Below are positions 7,421 through 13,292 of a stretch of 26,234 bases of DNA, piece after piece. Each line of letters begins with the position of its first letter. The first letter of the stretch is position 1. The position numbers and the translations under genes are program-made. The stretch lies in NCBI GenBank assembly GCA_027062325.1, contig JAMOTN010000038.1:1-26234 (forward strand), written 5' to 3'. This DNA is from a bacterium (lineage in GTDB: Bacteria; JAMOTN01). The notes beneath the pieces were generated by a model. The model saw only the letters and a program-made list of their open reading frames with translations. It did not search any database and had not been told where the DNA came from.

Positions 7421-9082
7421 ATGTCGTTGAGGACTTTTCTGTTGTTGAGCTTTATCTATTTTTATACACTTGTTGTTTTTTCGTATTCACTTGATGATTT
7501 GATGAAAAGTTATATGAAAAGAGTTGTGGGAGAGAATGTGGATTTGCTCTCATATTTTGAAAGAATGAAGAATGGTAAATGGATTCTAGATGATTACAGG
7601 ATGTATTATTTGGCTTCGAAGAAGGTACGCAGTAAGAGCTACAAAGATGTCTTAGCAGGAATAAAGTGGGCTAAATTGCTTATAAAATACTATCCGGATA
7701 GTGTATGGGCTGATGATGCAGCAATTATTCTGTTTGAAAATTTGGGGATTATATATGATAGGTTTAAAACAGCTATTATTCAGCGAGCTGATTGGAAAGC
7801 TGTTAAAAAGAATTATAGGAAACTTTTGAGTTATACGCTCTTAAAAAGAGCTGTGAAGGAGGATGATTTGAGGTTTGTCGAAAAGATTGCTCGGCTTTTA
7901 GGAAGGGATGTATTGTGGTGGAAAGTGAAGTGGTATCTTGCTCATGGGAAGCGTAGATATATAACGAAAGTGTTGGATAGGGGAAAAAGTTGTAAGGAGA
8001 AGTACTATGCATTTGTAGTAAGTAAAACTGAGAGAAGAGCATTTGAGGTTTTGAAAATGCCATGTTATAGATATGCTAAGAAAGCTATGCAGTATTTGGT
8101 GGATAAAGTTATAATGGGGAATCGCAGGCTCGCTGAAAAGTTATGGAGAAAGCGTAAAAGTTTCTATCACAAGGAATTTCAGGAGGTAGCTAACTGGTGT
8201 TATGAATATGCAAAGAGGTTTTCAATAACCTTTCTTTCAAAGTTAGAGCCGTACAGTTCTCTAGATACTAGAATTGCTTTTTTAAAGAGGATTAGTACGG
8301 GGAGGTTGAGATTGGAAGACGTAACGGATGTTTTTAGGCCATTTTACTATGTATTTAGTGGAAAATGGCGGGAGTTGTTTTCAAAAAAGCTTGATTTTGA
8401 AAAGCATAGGATTGGTAGTGATTACTTAAAAAGTTTAAAGGGGTGGCATATTGCCAAAGCACGCTACATATTGGGATTTGATGAACAAGCGGTTGACTTT
8501 GTGGTAGCAGAGTTGTATGCTCAGCTTAAAGCATCTACAAGTAATCAGGCGTCCAAAAAACTACTTCAAACTTTGGTTTACTACCTTGTGCGAGCTAATC
8601 GATGGCGTGAAGTTGTGAGCTTGGGAATAAGGTATGGTAATAAATTGTGGCAGTATCCAGCGGCTTTTAAAAAATGTTTTATAAATGCAAGTAGAAGATA
8701 CAGAGTTCCTTTGATTTTGCTGTATGGACTTGCAAAGACTGAGAGTAATTTTAACTGCAGAGCTTTTTCAATAAGTGGTGCTTACGGTGTAATGCAGATA
8801 ATGCCTGGGACGGCACGTTGGATTAAGAAGAGGTTGGGAGTTAGAGGAGATTGGCATGAGTGTTGTACAAATATAAATTATGGAGCTGCATATCTTGCGT
8901 ATCTTAAGCGACAGACCGATTGGTTGAGAGCTGTTGCAGCTTACAATGGTGGTTTGAGACGTGTAAAAAATCTAAAGCCAGAGGAGTTGCTGTTTAGTGT
9001 AGGAATTGCGGAGACTGAGAAATACGTTTACAAGGTCCTATACAATTCCTATCAGTACTTTAAAATATGGGGTAAAAAGTGA
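7421..9082 (+). CDS. Soluble lytic murein transglycosylase (Slt type)
   Basis: Exported enzyme that cleaves peptidoglycan between MurNAc and GlcNAc with formation of 1,6-anhydroMurNAc. ATG at 7421 gives 553 residues with a signal peptide (basic start, hydrophobic run FLLLSFIYFYTLVVF, cleavage near SYS). The frame continues upstream into the preceding gene, but a start there would bury the signal. Residues ~25-420 form a helical region rich in Lys and Arg, as in the superhelical domain of Slt70. The SLT domain begins near 430: LLYGLAKTESNF contains the catalytic Glu (about 441), followed by ISGAYGVMQIMPGTARWIK and AVAAYNGGLRRV. The length is slightly below that of E. coli Slt. It points to a periplasm with a peptidoglycan layer. 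Confidence 0.93.
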   Translation: MSLRTFLLLSFIYFYTLVVFSYSLDDLMKSYMKRVVGENVDLLSYFERMKNGKWILDDYRMYYLASKKVRSKSYKDVLAGIKWAKLLIKYYPDSVWADDAAIILFENLGIIYDRFKTAIIQRADWKAVKKNYRKLLSYTLLKRAVKEDDLRFVEKIARLLGRDVLWWKVKWYLAHGKRRYITKVLDRGKSCKEKYYAFVVSKTERRAFEVLKMPCYRYAKKAMQYLVDKVIMGNRRLAEKLWRKRKSFYHKEFQEVANWCYEYAKRFSITFLSKLEPYSSLDTRIAFLKRISTGRLRLEDVTDVFRPFYYVFSGKWRELFSKKLDFEKHRIGSDYLKSLKGWHIAKARYILGFDEQAVDFVVAELYAQLKASTSNQASKKLLQTLVYYLVRANRWREVVSLGIRYGNKLWQYPAAFKKCFINASRRYRVPLILLYGLAKTESNFNCRAFSISGAYGVMQIMPGTARWIKKRLGVRGDWHECCTNINYGAAYLAYLKRQTDWLRAVAAYNGGLRRVKNLKPEELLFSVGIAETEKYVYKVLYNSYQYFKIWGKK

Positions 9083-9122
9083 TAAAATTATATAAGTGAC
9101 TGAACGTGAATAAACTTGTATA

Positions 9123-9127
9123 GGGGG
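9123..9127 (+). promoter_or_regulatory. GGGGG Shine-Dalgarno before a TTG start
   Basis: GGGGG lies 7 bases upstream of the TTG at 9135, and no ATG is available nearby in frame. It is one of several G-run ribosome binding sites in the window. Confidence 0.5.
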
Positions 9128-9134
9128 CATTGAA

Positions 9135-9887
9135 TTGGCTGGTAAGGTGGAACATAAGCAGATTTCGGATTCCAGAAAATGGGCTGCTTTTAACCTTGCT
9201 TTAGTTGGTGCGCATTTGGGTATTGCTGCAGAGGGTAAGAGTAATGTTGAGATAGAGTATGAGTATGGACTTATTACTGAGCCCCAGACGGAGAGCGTGG
9301 AGTTAGTTGAATATTGGATTGAGTTTTTAAAGACAGCGGATTTTTCTGTGGTTAAAGATGCAGTGTCTGAAGAGTGGCAAATATGGTTATTTTTGATTCC
9401 CTCAACTTTGGCTGCAGATAAAAAGAAGTTTGCAGAGTTAATGATATACGTTGATGAAGATGTGGAGTATCTGGAGAAGTTTTTTGATATTTTTCAGAAT
9501 TTGCGTGAGATGAGAAAGTTGAATATTGCGTGTTTTGACGGATTTGATGAAAGTGAGGCTGTATTGGATTACGTATTAGGTGTAAAGAATTCTTCATATG
9601 ATGATGAAGTTATTCAGGAGTTGTTTGCTTATTTTGATCCGTACAGTGTGCGAGGAGTTTTTTGGAGAGCAGCGGTGAGTTTTTTGTTATCTCCTGAAAA
9701 TGCTACTGGTGTTATTATAAGAGCAGCAAATCTTGGAGATAGTGCTATTGTTACTACAGCTTTAGCGGGCTTGATAGTAGGGGCATTTAGTGGTAGACTT
9801 GAAATACCGGGTAACTGGAAAAGATTTTTAAATACGATTGATGCGGCAAGTTTGTACGAGGAATTTTTGGACAATTGGGCAAGTTGA
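9135..9887 (+). CDS. ADP-ribosylglycohydrolase (DraG)-like protein lacking metal ligands, probable pseudoenzyme
   Basis: A 250-residue protein with the layout of the ADP-ribosylglycohydrolase (DraG/ARH) fold but without its active site. The C-terminal block ANLGDSAIVTTALAGLIVGA (from N199 at residue 199), followed by FSGRLEIPGNWKRFL, matches the family signature N-x-GGDxDT-x-A-x-x-G-x-x-x-GA-x-x-G-x-x-x-IP-x-x-W in length and in its flanking residues. The GGDxDT metal-binding core reads GDSAIV, so both Asp ligands are displaced or lost. Near the N-terminus, VGAHLGIAAEGK aligns with the usual GDALG stretch, and TEPQT at residue 48 stands where TDDT normally binds the second metal. Hydrolase activity is therefore unlikely, but ligand binding is possible. 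TTG start. The gene lies 52 bases after slt and 40 before the small basic protein. The relationship is read by eye and needs a profile search. Confidence 0.55.
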   Translation: MAGKVEHKQISDSRKWAAFNLALVGAHLGIAAEGKSNVEIEYEYGLITEPQTESVELVEYWIEFLKTADFSVVKDAVSEEWQIWLFLIPSTLAADKKKFAELMIYVDEDVEYLEKFFDIFQNLREMRKLNIACFDGFDESEAVLDYVLGVKNSSYDDEVIQELFAYFDPYSVRGVFWRAAVSFLLSPENATGVIIRAANLGDSAIVTTALAGLIVGAFSGRLEIPGNWKRFLNTIDAASLYEEFLDNWAS

Positions 9888-9927
9888 GATTGCACTAGTA
9901 AAAATGAAGGGATAGGAGGGATCAGAT

Positions 9928-10179
9928 ATGGAGATGTGGGTAAAAATTGGGGATAAGGTTACCAAGTTCCAAGGTTCCATGTATTCTGTTGTGTCTCAAC
10001 TTGTTGAGAAGGCTTCAGATGCAAAGGATGTAAAGCTTATGTGTTGGCATGCTGGCCAGAAGGAAAGAAGAAGGCTGAAAAGAGAATTTAGAGCTGCAGG
10101 AAGAGATTTAGTTAAGATGGCAGTAAATTTGAAGAAATGGTTTGAAAGCAAGAAAACAAAAGGTTATGCAACAAATTAG
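9928..10179 (+). CDS. Small basic protein of unknown function
   Basis: An 83-residue protein. ATG at 9928 is preceded by a strong AGGAGGG at 7 bases, so it is real and well translated. The N-terminal 30 residues begin MEMWVKIGDKVTKFQGSMYS. The rest is a basic helical stretch, KERRRLKREFRAAGRDLVKM, ending in KKWFESKKTKGYATN. The RxxRREFRxAGxDLxKxA pattern weakly recalls the helical part of Hc1-type histone-like proteins, so nucleic-acid binding is possible, but I would not name it. It lies between the DraG-like gene and the S1-domain gene. Confidence 0.75.
   Translation: MEMWVKIGDKVTKFQGSMYSVVSQLVEKASDAKDVKLMCWHAGQKERRRLKREFRAAGRDLVKMAVNLKKWFESKKTKGYATN
10142..10170 (+). promoter_or_regulatory. 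Weak candidate promoter inside the end of the small basic gene
   Basis: TTGAAA (10142-10147), a 17-base spacer and TATGCA (10165-10170) would start RNA near 10177, just ahead of the hairpin RNA at 10203-10261. The -35 matches consensus at five of six positions, but the -10 at only three. It lies within coding sequence, so support is modest. Confidence 0.2.
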
Positions 10180-10202
10180 TTTTGAAGTGTAGATATTAAA
10201 TA

Positions 10203-10261
10203 GCGAACTGTCCTGCCTACTTACCACTTTTCAGGTGGTAGGAGGTTGGAGCAGGAATCGC
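10203..10261 (+). ncRNA. Candidate structured RNA element upstream of the S1-domain gene
   Basis: Between the small basic gene and the S1-domain gene, three nested complementary pairs form one long imperfect hairpin: GCGA (10203-10206) with TCGC (10258-10261), TCCTGC (10211-10216) with GCAGGA (10251-10256), and TACCAC (10222-10227) with GTGGTA (10235-10240), with a 7-base loop. No T run follows, so it is not an intrinsic terminator. The purine-rich 3' side of the internal loop (10241-10250) resembles a binding surface. An alternative pairing of CCTAC with GTAGG competes with the apical stem. It is either a leader element of the S1 gene (start 31 bases downstream) or a small RNA. It matches no riboswitch or SRP RNA that I recognise. 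Confidence 0.4.
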
Positions 10262-10292
10262 ACAAATAATTAAGTTAAGGAGGATGGGTGTG

Positions 10293-10742
10293 ATGGCTTA
10301 CGAAGTTGGTAGTGTTGTGAAAGGCGTAGTAGAGGCTATTAAACCGTTTGGAGCATTTGTTAAGTTGGAGAATGGTGAAGTGGGATTGATCCACATCTCT
10401 AAAGTATCGTCAGATTATGTTAGAAGAGTTTCTGATTATTTGAGTGTTGGAGATGAAGTTGAAGTCAAAATTTTGGAAATCAAAGAGGATGGGAAGATTG
10501 CTCTTGAGCTCATTGGTGGTAAGTTGAAGGAGGGATCTTCTAGACGAGAAGAGAATTCTGAAAGGAGGCAGATGTCCGAGAGAAAAGAGGCTTCAGAAGA
10601 GTCTTCAGAGAAGAGAGAGCGTTCTAGCAAAGGATCTCCTAAAGAAAGATCTGACTTTGAACGTAAGTTTGCTGAATTTAAAAGGATAAGTGATTCTACA
10701 ATGATGGATCTGCGTCGTAGAAGTGACAGACGCAGTAAGTAA
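10293..10742 (+). CDS. S1-domain RNA-binding protein (general stress protein 13/YugI type)
   Basis: A 149-residue protein with one S1 OB-fold domain in residues ~1-75: VGSVVKGVVEAIKPFGAFVK, then GLIHISKVSSDYV, then VGDEVEVKILEIKEDGKIAL, all standard for the domain. The C-terminal half is a low-complexity charged tail rich in Ser, Arg, Glu and Lys. Such small S1 proteins bind RNA and often associate with ribosomes. AAGGAGG ends at 10283, directly against an in-frame ATG at 10284, which is too close to serve. GTG 10290 (6 bases) or ATG 10293 (9 bases) fit, and ATG 10293 gives the usual MAYEVGSVV start. The gene is the last of the rpoC unit, with a terminator 22 bases after its stop. A structured RNA candidate sits just upstream and could be autoregulatory. 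Confidence 0.88.
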   Translation: MAYEVGSVVKGVVEAIKPFGAFVKLENGEVGLIHISKVSSDYVRRVSDYLSVGDEVEVKILEIKEDGKIALELIGGKLKEGSSRREENSERRQMSERKEASEESSEKRERSSKGSPKERSDFERKFAEFKRISDSTMMDLRRRSDRRSK

Positions 10743-10763
10743 TGGGGGTTATAACCTTTCATT

Positions 10764-10792
10764 GGAGGTGGGGCTTTCCCACCTCCTTTTTT
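10764..10792 (+). terminator. Rho-independent terminator after the S1-domain gene
   Basis: A perfect 9-bp stem, GGAGGTGGG (10764-10772) with CCCACCTCC (10778-10786), a 5-base loop and a run of six T at 10787-10792. It closes the long unit that began upstream with rpoC. Confidence 0.93.
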
Positions 10793-10795
10793 ATT

Positions 10796-10801
10796 TATAC
10801 T
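10796..10801 (+). promoter_or_regulatory. Possible -10 box before the TPR operon
   Basis: TATACT sits just after the terminator T run and 23 bases before the TTG start at 10824. No convincing -35 lies at the right distance, so this is only a candidate. Confidence 0.2.
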
Positions 10802-10810
10802 CTTATTTTA

Positions 10811-10818
10811 GGAGGGGG
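10811..10818 (+). promoter_or_regulatory. Shine-Dalgarno GGAGGGGG deciding a TTG start
   Basis: GGAGGGGG lies 5 bases before the TTG at 10824. That TTG opens directly into a signal peptide, which confirms it as the start. Confidence 0.65.
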
Positions 10819-10823
10819 TAGTA

Positions 10824-11768
10824 TTGAATTATTGGAAATGGAATGGTGCGGCAGTGGTGGCTTACCTTCTGGTGTTTGGACTCAGTATTTATGCGAGTGT
10901 TGAAAACTTGTTTGATTCCCCAGTTGAACTTGCAGATTGTTATTATGAGTTGAGAGAGTACAACAAAGCTATGGATGTATTGAAAAAGCTTCTTACAAAT
11001 GTGGATTTGTCAGATGATATTCGGTTAAAAGCACGCTTTTTGTTGGGGAAGATTTTTCAGAAAAAGAAGATGTACGTTGATGCAGCAGAGCAATTTATGA
11101 TGGCTTACAATCTTGAAAAGGATCCTACGAGGCGCATAGATATTTTAAAAGAGGTTGTGGGATGTTATACAGAAGCTGGAATTTACAACAAAATTGGAGA
11201 AATATACTCGTTGATAAACGAAGAAAAGAGGAAAATAAGACAAAACAATGAAGAGGTTCAATTGAATAAGCTTGAGGAGTTGAAAAAAAAAGGGGTTGTT
11301 GAAGTTGTTACTCCTGATACTCCCATAGTTTCGACTGGTGAAAAGTTATCCGATAAAGGTAATACTGCAAATCAAGAAAGGATGCGAAATAAGGCTTTTA
11401 AGTCTTTGTTGGATAAAGCTCAAAAATTTGTAAACGAAGGTAAATATCCTCAAGCTTATAGTTTATTGGAAAAGTCTTATAAATTGGCTAAAAATTTAAA
11501 GGACAAAGAGGATGCTTTGCTTTCACTTATAGGTGTGTCAATACAAGTTGGGCATGGGCTAGGAAAGTGGTTAGAAGAGATTGAAAAGCTTCCGGGTGAT
11601 TCCACATTGAAGGATTTATTGGATTTGTATCCATCGCCTTATAGAATAAAAAAAGCGATTGAAGCTGGAAATTTATCCACTGCTAGAAAGTTGTGTGAAG
11701 ATTTGATGCGTTTTGATTCAGATCCCAAATGGAAAAAACTTTACGACAGTATTGTTGCGAGGATGTGA
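10824..11768 (+). CDS. Exported TPR-repeat protein
   Basis: A 314-residue protein beginning with a signal peptide: a short polar start, the hydrophobic run AAVVAYLLVFGLSIYA, and likely cleavage after IYA. Two helical repeat blocks follow. The first (about residues 30-110) contains LADCYYELREYNKAMDVLKK and FLLGKIFQKKKMYVDAAEQF, typical TPR helix pairs. The second (about 190-240) contains KFVNEGKYPQAYSLLEKSYK. A polar linker rich in Lys, Glu and Thr separates them. TPRs mediate protein-protein contacts; no catalytic motif is visible. The TTG start is supported by GGAGGGGG. It is the first gene after the terminator and is coupled to the next gene through a GTGA overlap. Confidence 0.85.
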   Translation: MNYWKWNGAAVVAYLLVFGLSIYASVENLFDSPVELADCYYELREYNKAMDVLKKLLTNVDLSDDIRLKARFLLGKIFQKKKMYVDAAEQFMMAYNLEKDPTRRIDILKEVVGCYTEAGIYNKIGEIYSLINEEKRKIRQNNEEVQLNKLEELKKKGVVEVVTPDTPIVSTGEKLSDKGNTANQERMRNKAFKSLLDKAQKFVNEGKYPQAYSLLEKSYKLAKNLKDKEDALLSLIGVSIQVGHGLGKWLEEIEKLPGDSTLKDLLDLYPSPYRIKKAIEAGNLSTARKLCEDLMRFDSDPKWKKLYDSIVARM

Positions 11769-12256
11769 GATTTTTGAGGTTTGTTTTTTTGAAGATAGCT
11801 GCTTTTATTGCAGTGTGTTTAGGGTTTTGGGGTGAAGCTGAGGAAGACTTTGCTAACTTAGTTAAGTATTATGAGGATCCCAAACTCTCCACGGAGGCTG
11901 TTTATTTAAACGAATTGGGATTGATGCTTTACCAGGATGGGGATATTGATGGGGCTTTAGACTTTTTCCAAAAAGCTTGGGAAAAAGGTTCGATAACTGC
12001 ATTGGGAAACGTGATAATAGTTTTGTGGAATTCTCAAGAGTATGATAGGGCTTATAAAGTTTTGGAGAGGGAAGATGCAAGAAAACAATTATCTTCCAAA
12101 ATTCCAGAAATTGCGTTGATAAAGGCGCTTCTCTTGTATAGAATAAAGAAGAAAAGAAGTGCTAGGAAGATTTTAAAAGATTTAGATCCTTCAAAGTTTA
12201 AAACACGGGAGGCAGTTGAATTATATAGAAAATTGAGAAAGTTGGTTAGCAATTAG
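11765..12256 (+). CDS. Exported TPR-like protein
   Basis: A 163-residue protein. GTG at 11765 overlaps the preceding stop as GTGA and yields a clean signal peptide, MRFLRFVFLKIAAFIAVCLG, with cleavage before EAEEDF. A longer frame opens at ATG 11729 inside the preceding gene, but has no ribosome binding site and would hide the signal. Mature residues show TPR pairs: YLNELGLMLYQDGDIDGALD and ALGNVIIVLWNSQEYDRAYK, then ALIKALLLYRIKKKRSARKI. Translational coupling to the preceding exported TPR protein suggests the two act together outside the cytoplasm. The exact start (GTG 11765 or nearby TTG 11774) is uncertain because the ribosome binding site is weak. Confidence 0.8.
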   Translation: MRFLRFVFLKIAAFIAVCLGFWGEAEEDFANLVKYYEDPKLSTEAVYLNELGLMLYQDGDIDGALDFFQKAWEKGSITALGNVIIVLWNSQEYDRAYKVLEREDARKQLSSKIPEIALIKALLLYRIKKKRSARKILKDLDPSKFKTREAVELYRKLRKLVSN

Positions 12257-12260
12257 TTGT

Positions 12261-12268
12261 GGGGGTGG
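12261..12268 (+). promoter_or_regulatory. Shine-Dalgarno GGGGGTGG deciding a TTG start
   Basis: It lies 5 bases before TTG 12274. The alternative GTG at 12259 overlaps this site and has nothing upstream. Confidence 0.5.
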
Positions 12269-12273
12269 TTGAG

Positions 12274-13254
12274 TTGTTTTTCTCATCAGATAAATTTTCT
12301 CAGTTTTACGAGGAAGCTAAGCAGGAGTTTGAAAATGGTAATTTAGATAGAGCTCGTTTTCTGCTTTTAAAGGCACTTGAGCTGGTTTATACAATTGAAG
12401 AGAGGCAGCGAGTTGAAGAGTTGCTGGATAGGGTAAATAAGCGATTAGGATCTTACCTTTATAGAAGGGCAAAGGATCTTTTGCTGGCTGGGGAGTATTT
12501 AAAGGCTTGGGAGTTTGCAAGGACTGTTCTTGAACTTGGTATAGAGGAGAAGGATGCAGAGGGATTTGCTAATCTTGTTGATGAGATAAGAAATAAGCTT
12601 GAGGAAAGCGAACGTCTGGGCTTCATAGAACCTTATCTTGAAAGAGCTTCTGAGTTTGAGGAGAATGGGAACTTTGAAGAGGCAATAGTTGAGTTGAAAG
12701 AAGCAGTTGCTATGTTGGAAGGATTAAACACACCTAAGTATGATGAGTTAGTTGATAGGATTGCTGAATTGGAGGAAAAGGTTGTTGAAAGAATTATGAA
12801 GAATTACAATCCTGAGGATGATTTTTCGGCTCTCAAGACGGTTGATGCAGCTTTAGCTGTTGTTGATTTTAATGCTGAGTTGAAGAAAAAGTTGATTGAT
12901 TTGTTGTTGAAGCATAGAAAAAATATTGCAGAGCAGAAAGCAAAAGATCCAGATTTTGAAAAGTTAGAAGTAGATGATATAGTGCGTGAATATGAACGTG
13001 CTATAGGACTTTATTTTAATATGCCTCACTCACCGGGTTTGGGTTTTGAGCTAAGAAATCCTTATAAAGAGTATGTCGATGCTTTGAGAAGAAAACTTGC
13101 AATAGCTATTGGTAGAAAGGCGGATTTAGAATTTAGAAAAGGTAGGAGAAAGAAAGCACTTGAGTACTATAAACTTGCTCATAAATACTCCGAGGGATTG
13201 AATATGCCTGAGAGAGTTTATTTCCAAAAGATGATTACAAATTTGGAGAAGTAG
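12274..13254 (+). CDS. TPR-like helical protein
   Basis: A 326-residue protein, probably cytoplasmic, since no signal peptide is seen from the TTG start at 12274. Helical repeats are evident: FYEEAKQEFENGNLDRARFL near the N-terminus, YLYRRAKDLLLAGEYLKAWE at about 60, YLERASEFEENGNFEEAIVE at about 120, and GRKADLEFRKGRRKKALEYY near the C-terminus. These are TPR-like pairs (small residue at helix A, Ala and hydrophobics at helix B). It follows two exported TPR genes and precedes the PP2C/RsbW signalling gene by 38 bases. The three may be scaffold components around that regulator or around an envelope structure. No enzyme motif was found. Confidence 0.8.
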   Translation: MFFSSDKFSQFYEEAKQEFENGNLDRARFLLLKALELVYTIEERQRVEELLDRVNKRLGSYLYRRAKDLLLAGEYLKAWEFARTVLELGIEEKDAEGFANLVDEIRNKLEESERLGFIEPYLERASEFEENGNFEEAIVELKEAVAMLEGLNTPKYDELVDRIAELEEKVVERIMKNYNPEDDFSALKTVDAALAVVDFNAELKKKLIDLLLKHRKNIAEQKAKDPDFEKLEVDDIVREYERAIGLYFNMPHSPGLGFELRNPYKEYVDALRRKLAIAIGRKADLEFRKGRRKKALEYYKLAHKYSEGLNMPERVYFQKMITNLEK

Positions 13255-13292
13255 GTTACTGTGAAAAAGGCATTGAGTAGGAGGAGAATAAG

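Noticed and set aside
10203-10261. Possible small SRP RNA or known riboswitch
   Set aside because: The conserved SRP apical sequence (GGAA tetraloop and flanking AGCAG context) is not matched, and no known riboswitch core was recognised; kept only as an unassigned structured RNA.
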